A stretch of 64,000 nt of DNA. Source: Pseudomonas sp. GR 6-02. Lineage in GTDB: Bacteria > Pseudomonadota > Gammaproteobacteria > Pseudomonadales > Pseudomonadaceae. The stretch spans positions 1,621,001 to 1,685,000 of the forward strand of contig NZ_CP011567.1 in the NCBI RefSeq assembly GCF_001655615.1, in the 5' to 3' direction. The stretch's first letter is position 1, and the number at the start of each line of letters is the position of its first letter. The notes below the pieces were generated by a model, which had not been told where the DNA came from, did no database searches, and saw nothing but the letters and a program-made list of their open reading frames with translations. Made by a program: the position numbers and the translations under genes. Below, one piece after another: positions 1 to 8,664 of the stretch.

Positions 1-651
1 ATCAAGCCTTATCTGGGGCAGGTCGGCAACTGGTTGCTGGCGCGCAGCGCGCAGATTGGCGGCGGGATTCTCGAACTGACGCTGAGTATTGTCTTCGTGT
101 TCTTTTTCTACCGGGACGGGCCGCGGTTGGCGGTGTTTGTCCATGGGTTGCTGGAGCGGTTGATCGGTAACCGCGCCGGGTATTACATCGAATTGGTGGC
201 GGGCACCGTGCAGCGAGTGGTTAACGGGGTGATCGGTACAGCGGCGGCCCAGGCGGTGCTGGCGTTGATCGGCTTCCTGATTGCCGGCGTGCCTGGGGCG
301 TTGGTGCTGGGGATTGTGACGTTTTTGCTGAGCCTGATTCCGATGGGGCCACCGCTGGTGTGGATTCCGGCCACGGCGTGGCTGGCCTGGAAGGGTGAGT
401 ACGGAATGGCGGTGTTCCTCGGGATCTGGGGCATGTTCATTATCAGCGGGGTCGACAACGTGCTTAAGCCGTACCTGATCAGCCGGGGCGGGAATTTGCC
501 GTTGGTGATTGTGCTGCTGGGGGTGTTTGGCGGGTTGATTGCGTTCGGGTTTATCGGTCTGTTCATTGGCCCGACGTTGTTGGCCGTGGCTTACAGCCTG
601 TTGACCGATTGGAGCAAGAGCCAGGCTCGGGTTGAAGATCGCCGGCCCTAA
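1..651 (+). CDS. AI-2E family transporter (5' end outside the window)
   Basis: The frame is open from base 1, so the N-terminal part lies upstream of the window. The visible 216 residues are strongly hydrophobic, with about five membrane segments and the closing PTLLAVAYSLL region usual in AI-2E/PerM-type permeases. The family are polytopic inner-membrane proteins. Some members export autoinducer-2, but for most the substrate is unknown, so the name is a family label only. The stop codon lies inside the left arm of a terminator hairpin (643-675). The next gene is convergent. Confidence 0.85.
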   Translation: MKPYLGQVGNWLLARSAQIGGGILELTLSIVFVFFFYRDGPRLAVFVHGLLERLIGNRAGYYIELVAGTVQRVVNGVIGTAAAQAVLALIGFLIAGVPGALVLGIVTFLLSLIPMGPPLVWIPATAWLAWKGEYGMAVFLGIWGMFIISGVDNVLKPYLISRGGNLPLVIVLLGVFGGLIAFGFIGLFIGPTLLAVAYSLLTDWSKSQARVEDRRP

Positions 652-687
652 GTTTTTTGTTGGGTCTTAGGGCCGCGAAGTTTTTTG
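643..687 (+). terminator. Rho-independent terminator of the AI-2E family gene
   Basis: A 9-bp perfect stem (CGGCCCTAA at 643-651 and TTAGGGCCG at 667-675) is followed within seven bases by a run of six T. The left arm contains the stop codon TAA (649-651). The downstream EF-hand gene is convergent and ends at 690. Confidence 0.55.
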
Positions 688-689
688 AC

Positions 690-1550
690 TCAGGTCGCCA
701 CGTTCAGGTGTTTGCCCACGGTCGCCACGTTGTCGAGCGAATACTGCTTGCTCAGGTTGGCGATCATTTTGTTCAGGGCTTCGGTCACGTTGAACTGATG
801 GGTGGAGCTGTCGGAGTTCTGCTCGCGGCCGGCTTGCAGGACGGCTTTCAGTTCATCGTTGCTGACGCCACCGCTGCTGTCGCTATCGAGTACTTTGAGC
901 AACGCGGCGCTGGTGTCGGTGGCGGTCGATGAAGTGCTGTCGCTCGCCTGCAACGCGCTGCTCAGTTCCGTGGCCGTGACACTGCCATCGCTGTCGGTAT
1001 CGAGTTGGCTGAACAGCTCTTCGCTGGACATCTGCTGAGGTGGCGGTGGCGGCGGGGTCAGGCTGGCGGCGAGTTCGTCCTGGCTGACGGTGCCGTCTTC
1101 ATTCTTGTCCAGGGCCGAGAAGATTTTCGAGCTGTCGGCCGTGCTGCCGGCACTGGTCAGGCCATTGCTCAGCTCATCGCTGTTGATGGCGCCGTCGCCG
1201 TCTTTGTCCAAAGCGCTGATCAGCGCATCGGCCAGCTCGGTGTTCGGTGCCTGATCGTGCGGCGGTGGCGTCGGAGGGGCCATCGCGGCCATCTCTTCGC
1301 TGCTCAGGCTGCCGCTTTTGTCGCTGTCCAGATCGCTGAAGTTCTTGCTCAGGCTGACCAGCAGACCATCGTCGTTTTTCTGCGACAGGGCGCTCTTGAG
1401 CTCATCCTGATCCACCGCACCGTCGCTGTTGTTGTCGAGTTTGGCGAGCAGTTCTTTCTGGAATTGCTGGCTACGGGCGCTGTTGGTGGCGGTACTGCTG
1501 GTGCTGGTATAGCTCGTGTAGCTGCTGACACTACCGATCATTGTGCTCAC
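690..1550 (-). CDS. EF-hand calcium-binding protein with six EF loops
   Basis: A 286-residue protein with six canonical 12-residue EF-hand loops starting at D39, D75, D115, D148, D184 and D222, each with Asp at position 1 and Glu at position 12. Loops are spaced as pairs. Two proline-rich linkers (about 92-97 and 166-171) separate the pairs. The N-terminus is Ser/Thr-rich and has no Sec signal or membrane segment. Similar Pseudomonas proteins are sometimes annotated after the Xanthomonas type III effector XopAW, but no secretion genes are adjacent, so that function is not supported here. Calcium binding or buffering is the safe inference. The gene is monocistronic and convergent with its left neighbour. 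Confidence 0.85.
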   Translation of the reverse strand: MSTMIGSVSSYTSYTSTSSTATNSARSQQFQKELLAKLDNNSDGAVDQDELKSALSQKNDDGLLVSLSKNFSDLDSDKSGSLSSEEMAAMAPPTPPPHDQAPNTELADALISALDKDGDGAINSDELSNGLTSAGSTADSSKIFSALDKNEDGTVSQDELAASLTPPPPPPQQMSSEELFSQLDTDSDGSVTATELSSALQASDSTSSTATDTSAALLKVLDSDSSGGVSNDELKAVLQAGREQNSDSSTHQFNVTEALNKMIANLSKQYSLDNVATVGKHLNVAT

Positions 1551-1683
1551 TCCTTGGAATGGGAAACCGGTGGGTGCACCGGCTTATGCAGCCTCAAGGG
1601 GCAAGTTGTCGTGGGTATGTGGGATTTGTACCGATGGGTACACACAACTTATCCAGTCAGACCCGGATCCTGTGGGTGCGGGC

Positions 1684-2736
1684 TTAGACGCGGGGCAGGC
1701 GGATGACGGCGGTCAGACCACCGCCGGGCGTTTCTTCCAGGCTCAACTGCCCGCCCAAACGCTCCGCGGCTTCCCGGGCGATGGTCATGCCCAGGCCGAC
1801 GCCGCCGGAGTTGCGATTACGCGAACCTTCCAGGCGAAAGAACGGTTCAAACACCGCTTCACGTTTTTCCGCCGCGATACCCGGGCCATGGTCAATGACC
1901 CGGATCACCAGTTGTTCGCGACTGTCCTCAAGCGTGATCAGCGCGTCCCCGGCATAACGCAAGGCGTTGTCCAGCAGGTTGTTGATGCACGAGCGCAAAG
2001 CCATCGGTTGGACCTGCAGCGGGGCGCAACGGCCGCGGGCCTGGACGTCGGCGCCCTGGTCCTGGGCGTTTTCGCTCAGGGACTCCACCAGCGCCTGCAC
2101 GTCCATCCATTGTGGCGCCTCGCTGGTGCGCTGTTCGTGCAGGTAGGTGAGGGTGGAATCGAGCATGCCGATCATGTCGTCCAGGTCCTGACGCATTTGG
2201 CCTTGCAGCTTCTCATCGTCGATTTGTTCCAGCCGCAGCTTGAGCCGCGACAGCGGTGTGCGCAGGTCATGGGACACCGCGCCGAGCATGCGCGAACGTT
2301 GCTGCATTTGTTCAAGAATGCGTTTCTGCATCAGGTTGAAAGTGTGTGCCGCTTGCCGCGCCTCCCGTGGGCCGGACTCATCCAGCGGCGGACTGTCGAG
2401 ATTTTCACTCAGGCGCTCGGCGGCGTCGCTCAGGCGCTGAATCGGGCGGGTCAATAGCTTGGCGCCGTACCAGGCGGCGATGATCAGCGAGACAAACTGA
2501 AAGGTCAGTGGCACCAGCGGCCCGCCGAACCATGGCCGTGGTGGTCGATTGCCGAAACGCGGGTCCATTGGTGGGGGAGGGCCGTCAAAGCGCTCGGAAA
2601 AACCCGGTGGCGGTGGGGGAGGCGGGGGCGGCCCGTAATGTTTGAACCATAAAAAAGCTAACAAGTGCGCCAGTACGATCGCCACCAACAGCACGCCGAA
2701 CAGGCGGCCGAACAGCGTATCGAAGCGCGCACGCAT
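1684..2736 (-). CDS. Sensor histidine kinase, proline-rich short sensor loop
   Basis: A 350-residue membrane kinase. TM1 spans about 9-31 and TM2 about 74-94, with a roughly 40-residue Pro/Gly-rich periplasmic loop between them that includes nine consecutive prolines (36-44). A HAMP segment follows, then a dimerisation box with H156 (AVSHDLRTPL), an N box (NNLLDNALRYA), G1 (DHGPGIA) and G2 (GVGLGMTIA). It is therefore a complete EnvZ-type HisKA/HATPase kinase with almost no extracytoplasmic sensor domain. The start codon overlaps the stop of the upstream response regulator by one base, so the two are co-translated. The signal is unknown. Confidence 0.93.
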   Translation of the reverse strand: MRARFDTLFGRLFGVLLVAIVLAHLLAFLWFKHYGPPPPPPPPPGFSERFDGPPPPMDPRFGNRPPRPWFGGPLVPLTFQFVSLIIAAWYGAKLLTRPIQRLSDAAERLSENLDSPPLDESGPREARQAAHTFNLMQKRILEQMQQRSRMLGAVSHDLRTPLSRLKLRLEQIDDEKLQGQMRQDLDDMIGMLDSTLTYLHEQRTSEAPQWMDVQALVESLSENAQDQGADVQARGRCAPLQVQPMALRSCINNLLDNALRYAGDALITLEDSREQLVIRVIDHGPGIAAEKREAVFEPFFRLEGSRNRNSGGVGLGMTIAREAAERLGGQLSLEETPGGGLTAVIRLPRV

Positions 2737-3506
2737 CAGCTGATGTCTCGTGCGTCGAACAGATAACCCTCACCACGAACGGTCTTGATCAACTGCGGGG
2801 CTTTCGGGTCGTCGCCCAGTTTCTGGCGTAGGCGCGATACCAACAGATCGATGCTGCGATCAAACGCTTCGATCGAGCGACCGCGCGCCGCGTCCAGCAA
2901 TTGTTCGCGGCTGAGCACCCGGCGCGGACGTTCGATGAACACCCAAAGCAAACGGAATTCGGCGTTGGACAGTGGCACCACCAGGCCATCGGCGGCGATC
3001 AACTGGCGCAACACGCTGTTCAATCGCCAGTTGTCGAAGCGAATATTCGCACGCTGTTCAGTACGGTCGTCGCGCACCCGACGCAGAATGGTCTGAATCC
3101 GCGCAACCAGTTCCCGCGGCTCGAACGGCTTGGCCATGTAGTCGTCGGCGCCCAGTTCCAGGCCGATGATCCGGTCGGTGGGTTCGCAGCGGGCGGTGAG
3201 CATCAGAATCGGGATGTCCGATTCGGCGCGTAGCCAGCGGCACAGCGACAAACCATCTTCACCCGGCAGCATCAGATCGAGCACCACCACATCGAAATGC
3301 TCGGCTTGCAGCGCCTGACGCATGGCGGCGCCATCAGAGACGCCGCTGGCGTGGATATTGAAACGGGCCAGGTAGTCGATCATCAGTTCGCGGATCGGAA
3401 CGTCATCGTCGACGATCAGGGCGCGAATGCTCCAGCGTTTGTCATCGGCCGGCGCTTTTTGATCGTCGTTCAGAGGTGCTGGGGAATTGTGCATGCGTGC
3501 GTTCAT
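2736..3506 (-). CDS. OmpR-family response regulator
   Basis: A 256-residue protein with an N-terminal receiver (acidic pocket VDDD at 33-35, phospho-acceptor D77, T104, K126) and a C-terminal winged-helix DNA-binding domain (FDRSIDLLVSRLRQKLGDD and the VRGEGYLF wing). It has about 25 residues ahead of the receiver. A second in-frame ATG at 3494 would shorten this, and neither start has a strong Shine-Dalgarno. It is the partner of the overlapping downstream kinase. The target genes cannot be read from the sequence. Confidence 0.93.
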   Translation of the reverse strand: MNARMHNSPAPLNDDQKAPADDKRWSIRALIVDDDVPIRELMIDYLARFNIHASGVSDGAAMRQALQAEHFDVVVLDLMLPGEDGLSLCRWLRAESDIPILMLTARCEPTDRIIGLELGADDYMAKPFEPRELVARIQTILRRVRDDRTEQRANIRFDNWRLNSVLRQLIAADGLVVPLSNAEFRLLWVFIERPRRVLSREQLLDAARGRSIEAFDRSIDLLVSRLRQKLGDDPKAPQLIKTVRGEGYLFDARDIS

Positions 3507-3786
3507 CTGCCAGGTAGGCTGCCAACCACAAAGATAGGCTGCGAGGTTGTGGCTTCAGCATAGGCGTCCGGCCGTGAGGCGGGAAGTGCTGTAGGGCTTG
3601 TTGCGGCTGACGAGGGTAGCGTTGAAGGGTGTTGTGGGCGTGTCGTGTGTGTATCGGGGTCGACACAATTGCCGCAGCAGCTAGTCTTGCCTGAGCCGCG
3701 ACGACGAATTACCGATCATCGGGTCCCGCAGCGGCGCTGGTTCCGCTACAATGCGCGCCGATTTCGACTTGCCTGAGAGCCCACTC

Positions 3787-4485
3787 ATGTCCGCCTGCCA
3801 GACGCCTATCATCGTCGCCCTGGATTTCCCCACCCGTGACGCCGCACTGAAGCTGGCCGATCAACTGGACCCGAAACTGTGCCGGGTCAAAGTCGGTAAA
3901 GAACTGTTTACCAGTTGCGCTTCGGAAATCGTCGGCACCTTGCGCGACAAGGGTTTCGAAGTGTTCCTGGACCTCAAGTTCCACGACATTCCGAACACCA
4001 CCGCCATGGCCGTCAAGGCGGCTGCGGAAATGGGCGTATGGATGGTCAATGTGCACTGCTCCGGCGGCCTGCGCATGATGGCCGCCTGCCGCGAAGTGCT
4101 CGATCAGCGCAGCGGCCCGAAACCGCTGTTGATCGGCGTGACCGTGCTGACCAGCATGGAGCGTGAGGATCTGGCGGGTATTGGCCTGGACATCGAGCCG
4201 CAGGAGCAGGTGCTGCGCCTGGCCGCGCTGGCGGAAAAGGCCGGGATGGACGGTCTGGTCTGCTCGGCCCAGGAAGCCCAGGCCTTGAAAGCCGCCCACC
4301 CGTCGTTGCAACTGGTGACGCCGGGGATTCGTCCGGCGGGCAGTGCCCTGGACGATCAGCGCCGCATCCTGACGCCGCGTCAGGCGCTGGATGCCGGTTC
4401 CGATTACCTGGTGATCGGCCGTCCGATCAGCCAGGCGGCGGATCCGGCCAAGGCGTTGGCGGCGGTCGTCGCAGAAATCGCTTAA
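3787..4485 (+). CDS. pyrF: Orotidine 5'-phosphate decarboxylase
   Basis: It catalyses decarboxylation of OMP to UMP, the last step of de novo pyrimidine synthesis, in the cytoplasm. The 232-residue TIM barrel has the OMPDC active-site signature ([10 protein letters not shown]) and the phosphate-binding end (TPGIRPAGS, then VIGRPI). The ATG at 3787 fits the family N-terminus (IVALDFPT follows); an upstream in-frame ATG at 3751 would overlap the promoter. A TACAAT -10-like hexamer lies at 3747-3752 with a weak -35. The gene is followed by a REP element and a convergent oxidoreductase gene. Confidence 0.97.
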   Translation: MSACQTPIIVALDFPTRDAALKLADQLDPKLCRVKVGKELFTSCASEIVGTLRDKGFEVFLDLKFHDIPNTTAMAVKAAAEMGVWMVNVHCSGGLRMMAACREVLDQRSGPKPLLIGVTVLTSMEREDLAGIGLDIEPQEQVLRLAALAEKAGMDGLVCSAQEAQALKAAHPSLQLVTPGIRPAGSALDDQRRILTPRQALDAGSDYLVIGRPISQAADPAKALAAVVAEIA

Positions 4486-4492
4486 GCGCCGA

Positions 4493-4553
4493 TTCGCGGG
4501 CAAGCCTCGCTCCTGTAGGAGCGAGCGGTGCGGCGATCCGCCTTGCCCGCGAA
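4493..4553. repeat. REP palindrome downstream of pyrF
   Basis: Outer arms TTCGCGGGCAAG (4493-4504) and CTTGCCCGCGAA (4542-4553) are perfect inverted repeats. An inner hairpin CTCGCTCC-TGTA-GGAGCGAG occupies 4506-4525. The GCGGGCAAGCCTCGCTCC core is the type commonly found in intergenic REP elements of fluorescent pseudomonads. It sits between two convergent genes and could act as their transcript 3' end. Confidence 0.8.
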
Positions 4554-4557
4554 GCTT

Positions 4558-5562
4558 TTATACCTTCAACACCAACTTCCCGAAATTCTCGCCGCTGAAC
4601 AACTTCATCAGCGTCTCCGGGAATGTTTCCAGTCCCTCCACGATGTCTTCCTTGCTCTTGAGCTGCCCCTTGGCCATCCAGCCGGCCATTTCCTGCCCGG
4701 CAGCGGCGAACTGTGCGGCGTAATCCATCACCACGAAGCCTTCCATCCGCGCGCGGTTGACCAGCAAGGCCAGGTAGTTGGCCGGGCCTTTGACCGCTTC
4801 CTTGTTGTTGTACTGGCTGATGGCACCGCAAATCACCACCCGTGCCTTCATGTTCAGGCGGCTCAGCACGGCGTCGAGAATATCGCCGCCGACGTTATCG
4901 AAATACACGTCGACGCCTTTCGGGCATTCACGCTTGAGGCCGGCGATCACGTCTTCGTTCTTGTAATCGATGGCACCGTCAAAACCCAGCTCATCGATCA
5001 GGAACTTGCACTTGTCCGCGCCGCCGGCGATGCCGACCACCCGGCAACCTTTGATCTTGGCGATTTGCCCGGCGATGCTGCCCACCGCACCGGCCGCGCC
5101 CGACAACACCACGGTGTCGCCGGCTTTCGGCGCGCCGACATCGAGCAGGGCGAAGTAGGCGGTCATTCCGGTCATGCCCAGCGCGGATAAATAACGCGGC
5201 AGCGGCGCCAGTTTCGGATCGACCTTGTAGAAACCTCGCGGCTCGCCAAGGAAGTAATCCTGCACACCCAAGGCACCGTTGACGTAGTCCCCCACGGCAA
5301 AGCCCGGATTGTTCGAGGCGATGACTTTGCCTACGCCCAATGCACGCATCACTTCACCAATGCCGACCGGCGGGATGTAGGACTTGCCCTCGTTCATCCA
5401 GCCACGCATGGCCGGGTCCAGGGACAGGTATTCGTTCTTGACCAGGATCTGACCTGCCGCAGGCTCACCGACTGGTACTTCTTGATAGGTGAACGTCTCG
5501 CGGGTAGCTGGCCCCACGGGACGTTTGGCGAGCAGGAACTGGCGATTGGTCTGGGTAGTCAT
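4558..5562 (-). CDS. Zinc-independent MDR-family NADP-dependent oxidoreductase (curcumin/prostaglandin reductase type)
   Basis: A 334-residue member of the medium-chain reductase superfamily. It has a GroES-like N-terminal half and a Rossmann half with the nucleotide motif GAAGAVGSIAGQ and the YFDNVGG motif typical of leukotriene B4 dehydrogenase/CurA-like alkenal reductases. The zinc ligands of classical alcohol dehydrogenases are absent. Such enzymes reduce the C=C bond of alpha,beta-unsaturated carbonyls with NADPH. ATG 5562 is chosen because a GAG-containing ribosome site lies about eight bases upstream; a GTG at 5571 would add three residues. Confidence 0.9.
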   Translation of the reverse strand: MTTQTNRQFLLAKRPVGPATRETFTYQEVPVGEPAAGQILVKNEYLSLDPAMRGWMNEGKSYIPPVGIGEVMRALGVGKVIASNNPGFAVGDYVNGALGVQDYFLGEPRGFYKVDPKLAPLPRYLSALGMTGMTAYFALLDVGAPKAGDTVVLSGAAGAVGSIAGQIAKIKGCRVVGIAGGADKCKFLIDELGFDGAIDYKNEDVIAGLKRECPKGVDVYFDNVGGDILDAVLSRLNMKARVVICGAISQYNNKEAVKGPANYLALLVNRARMEGFVVMDYAAQFAAAGQEMAGWMAKGQLKSKEDIVEGLETFPETLMKLFSGENFGKLVLKV

Positions 5563-5797
5563 GACAGGCACTCAAGATGAATGAAGCCTTGTTGATAGAC
5601 CTTCATGGACGATGCTGCAAGGTTGGCTGACACGGCGAATGCACATCGATCCAGTGCAGTGATAGTCAGGGCGGCAGTTCCATCACTGCCACTCATGGGC
5701 GCCCAACCGGCCTTCTGATAGTGCTGCCGTGTCACAAGGCGCTGTGGCTAACTGAAAACACGTGACTCCCCACATTCTTCTCTTCGAGGACATAACA

Positions 5798-6559
5798 ATG
5801 AGCATGACGTTTTCCGGCCAGGTCGCCGTTGTGACGGGCGCGGCCAATGGGATTGGCCGCGCAACCGCTTTGGCGTTCGCCGCCGAAGGGTTGAAAGTGG
5901 TGGTGGCCGATCTGGACGTGGCCGGTGGTGAAGGCACTGTGGCGCTGATTCGCGCTGCCGGCGGTGACGCGACCTTCGTGCGCTGCAATGTCACTGTGGA
6001 AAGCGATGTAAAAAATCTGATGGACGAGGTCGTGAATGCCTACGGCCGTCTCGACTATGCCTTCAACAATGCCGGTATCGAAATCGAGAAAGGCAAACTG
6101 GCCGAGGGCACGCTCGATGAGTTCGACGCGATCATGGGCGTCAACGTCAAAGGCGTCTGGCTGTGCATGAAGTACCAGTTGCCATTGCTGCTGGCCCAGG
6201 GCGGCGGCGCGATCGTCAATACCGCTTCGGTCGCCGGCCTGGGGGCTGCGCCGAAGATGAGCATCTACGCTGCCTCCAAACATGCGGTGATCGGCCTGAC
6301 CAAATCGGCGGCCATCGAATACGCCAAGAAAAAGATTCGCGTGAATGCGGTGTGCCCGGCGGTGATCGACACCGATATGTTTCGTCGGGCCTATGAAGCG
6401 GACCCGAAGAAGGGCGAGTTCGCCAATGCCATGCACCCGGTCGGACGTATCGGCAAGGTCGAGGAGATTGCCAGCGCGGTGCTGTACCTGTGCAGCGACG
6501 GCGCGGCGTTCACCACCGGTCATTCGCTGGCGGTGGATGGTGGGGTTACGGCGTTTTAA
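5798..6559 (+). CDS. SDR family oxidoreductase (glucose dehydrogenase-like)
   Basis: A 253-residue classical short-chain dehydrogenase. It has the TGAANGIGRA cofactor loop near residue 13, NNAGIE, the catalytic Ser-Tyr-Lys set (NTASVAGLG, then YAASKHA), and the C-terminal GHSLAVDGG. The aspartate after beta-2 (VVADLD) suggests NAD rather than NADP preference. ATG 5798 is preceded by GAGGA; an in-frame upstream ATG at 5762 lacks this. The substrate is unknown. The gene stands alone between a divergent oxidoreductase and a REPIN. Confidence 0.92.
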   Translation: MSMTFSGQVAVVTGAANGIGRATALAFAAEGLKVVVADLDVAGGEGTVALIRAAGGDATFVRCNVTVESDVKNLMDEVVNAYGRLDYAFNNAGIEIEKGKLAEGTLDEFDAIMGVNVKGVWLCMKYQLPLLLAQGGGAIVNTASVAGLGAAPKMSIYAASKHAVIGLTKSAAIEYAKKKIRVNAVCPAVIDTDMFRRAYEADPKKGEFANAMHPVGRIGKVEEIASAVLYLCSDGAAFTTGHSLAVDGGVTAF

Positions 6560-6599
6560 CTCTTTCCAGGCCGCGATGGTTTGGAATCTGTGGATGTTG

Positions 6600-6748
6600 T
6601 GGGAGCGGGCTTGTGTGGCGAGGGGGCTTGCCCCCGTTGGGTCGCGAAGCGGCCCCCGGCGCCCGTCCAGACGGACCGAGTTGTCTGGATTTACGACTGC
6701 TTCGCAGCCGAACGGGGGCAAGCCCCCTCGCCACACAAGCCCGCTCCA
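6600..6748. repeat. REPIN: paired REP sequences forming a long inverted repeat
   Basis: Bases 6602-6639 and 6711-6748 are near-perfect inverted copies of a GTGGCGAGGGGGCTTGCCCC-type REP, about 38 bp each, separated by about 71 bases. The rest of the gene-free stretch 6560-6901 shows only this element and, near the end, the CAGGAG ribosome site (6885-6890) of the next gene. No intact transposase (RAYT) gene is in the window. Confidence 0.85.
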
Positions 6749-6901
6749 GGTTTTTATCGTTCGGCGCCAGGTTCCGTGAAAGCACCGGGCATTGTGTTTC
6801 AAATGGTTAGAACCGACGGTTTTGGCGGTTTTGTCGCACATCTTGTCGAGCGCTCCTGTGATTAACTGTTTTCCGCAAAACAGACAGGAGTTTGCTTGCT
6901 C

Positions 6902-8278
6902 ATGGAGTTGAGAATCGATCGACAGGCATTGGTGCCGGTCGTGCAGCAAATCGTCGACGCGATGGCCGACTGGCTTCATCGTGGCGAGGTGTCGCCGGGG
7001 ACACGTTTGCCTTCCGTGCGGCAAATCGCGCGGATCAATCTGCTCAGCCAATCCAGTGTTGTCGAGGCCTGTGAACGGTTAGTGGCCCAAGGTGTGCTGG
7101 CCACGCGTAGCGGGGCGGGTTTCTTTGTCGCGGCAACGGCGCTTGCCGCTCACGGGCAACGGGATTTTTCCTGGTTCGAGGGGGTTGAGCAGCAGAGTGG
7201 CGTCGCGGGCGATCTGAAGCTGGGTTGCGGCGGATTACCCGAAAGCTGGCGCGAGACTGACGACCTGAGCTATGCCATACGCCAGGTCAGCCGCACCGAT
7301 ATGGCCGGTTTGTTCAACTACAGCACACCGCTGGGCCTGCTTGCCCTGCGCCAACAGATCCTCAAACGACTGAAGCAGCTGGATATCGCGGTGGATGAAA
7401 GTCGAATCCTCACCACGGCGGGTGCCAGTCATGGGCTCGACCTGATCGTGCGCACGTTGTTCAAACCGGGCGATTGCGTGGTGGTGGAGAACCCCGGTTA
7501 TTCGATGCTGTTCGATTTGCTCAGGCTGCATGGGGTCAGCATGATCGAAGTCCCACGAACGCCTCACGGACCCGACACCGAAGCACTCCAGGCACTGTTG
7601 CTGAAATACAAACCCCGTGGCTTGTTCATCAACAGCTTTTATCACAACCCCACCGGCAGCAGTTTGACCCTGGGCGTGGCTCGGCAGGTTATGCAGCTGG
7701 CCAGAAACCATGGCGTACTGGTGATCGAAGACGACGTCTATGCGGATTTGTACCGCGGTCCCGGGACGCGTCTTGCGGCACTGGGTATCGATGACAACGT
7801 GATCTACGTCGGCAGCTACTCCAAAACCCTCAGCAGTTCGTTGCGGGTCGGCTTTGTCGTGGCGGGTGCCGACGTCATTGCGCGACTGGCCGAGGTCAAG
7901 ATGATCAGCAGCATGGGTGCTTCACGGTTTTGCGAATCGGTGCTGGCTTCTTTATTGGCCAGTGGTGCCTATCGCAAATTGGTGCAGCGTCAGCGCCAGC
8001 GTTTAAGCACCGACAGGGACGCGGCCTTGCAGGTGCTTGAAGACGCGGAATGGGAGGTTTTCGGCAAACCCGCAGGTGGCCTGTTCATCTGGGCGCGATC
8101 GCGCAAGGCCGACGCCGTTCAGGTGCAGGTTCAGGCGCGACGCTTCGGCATCCGTCTGTCATGCGCAACGGCATTCAGCCCCACCGGCGAGGCTCATGAC
8201 TGGCAGCGCATCAACGTTGCCTATGCCTGTGATCCTCGTGCTCGGGCATTTTTTCAGGCTACCGCCAGGGTCTGTTGA
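6902..8278 (+). CDS. MocR-type transcriptional regulator (GntR HTH plus aminotransferase domain)
   Basis: The protein has 458 residues. A GntR-type winged helix covers about 1-75 (GEVSPGTRLPSVRQIA, then LSQSSVVEACERLVAQG). It is followed by a fold-type I aminotransferase-like domain with the PLP lysine in GSYSKTLSSSLRVG, the NPTG motif (YHNPTGSS) and the DDVYADLYRG region. MocR regulators sense PLP or an amino compound and usually control a neighbouring or divergent gene, but no obvious partner is adjacent. ATG 6902 has CAGGAG eleven bases upstream. The last codons, including the stop, lie inside a palindromic element that begins at 8266, so the C-terminus may have been altered by its insertion. 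Confidence 0.92.
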   Translation: MELRIDRQALVPVVQQIVDAMADWLHRGEVSPGTRLPSVRQIARINLLSQSSVVEACERLVAQGVLATRSGAGFFVAATALAAHGQRDFSWFEGVEQQSGVAGDLKLGCGGLPESWRETDDLSYAIRQVSRTDMAGLFNYSTPLGLLALRQQILKRLKQLDIAVDESRILTTAGASHGLDLIVRTLFKPGDCVVVENPGYSMLFDLLRLHGVSMIEVPRTPHGPDTEALQALLLKYKPRGLFINSFYHNPTGSSLTLGVARQVMQLARNHGVLVIEDDVYADLYRGPGTRLAALGIDDNVIYVGSYSKTLSSSLRVGFVVAGADVIARLAEVKMISSMGASRFCESVLASLLASGAYRKLVQRQRQRLSTDRDAALQVLEDAEWEVFGKPAGGLFIWARSRKADAVQVQVQARRFGIRLSCATAFSPTGEAHDWQRINVAYACDPRARAFFQATARVC

Positions 8279-8533
8279 CGTTTGGTGGCGAGCCGCGTTG
8301 CGATGCCAACGTGCGCGAGGCAAGGCGCGGGATGCCGCCAATGGTTGTTCCCTTGGCAAATCCCGCAACGCAGCCTCGCGCACGTTGGCGCGCAACCCGA
8401 AGGGACGGAGCCAACGTTGCGCAGGGCTGCGTTGCTCGGAACTTATTTGGAACAACCAAACCACGTTCCTCGCGCCTTGCCCTGCGCAACGTTGGCATCC
8501 GTCGCGGTCGTCACCAAACGTCAACAGACCCTG
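8266..8533. repeat. Cloverleaf-like palindromic element with 22-bp terminal inverted repeats
   Basis: The ends (8266-8287 and 8512-8533) are 22-bp perfect inverted repeats beginning CAGGGTCTGTTGACG. Inside are two further perfect hairpin stems: 8305-8321 with 8373-8389 (17 bp, GCCAACGTGCGCGAGGC) and 8410-8427 with 8479-8496 (18 bp, GCCAACGTTGCGCAGGGC). The halves are also inverted relatives of each other (TGGTTGTTCC 8342-8351, GGAACAACCA 8449-8458). It encodes no protein. This looks like a non-autonomous, MITE-like element. I see no clear target-site duplication. The remainder of the gene-free stretch up to 8664 is plain leader of the next gene. Confidence 0.8.
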
Positions 8534-8664
8534 AGGATCGACCTAAAGCATTCTGAAAACGACGCGGGCGTAGCTTTTTGCCATTATTCCGACGCCAGAG
8601 ACTTGTGTTGGCACAAGCCCGTTGCGAATCTGCATCAACAGATAATGGCAGGGGACTAAGCGCA

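Noticed and set aside
5732..7051. A 439-codon minus-strand frame covering the SDR gene and the REPIN
   Set aside because: It is antisense to a well-supported dehydrogenase, runs through repeat DNA and shows no recognisable domain.
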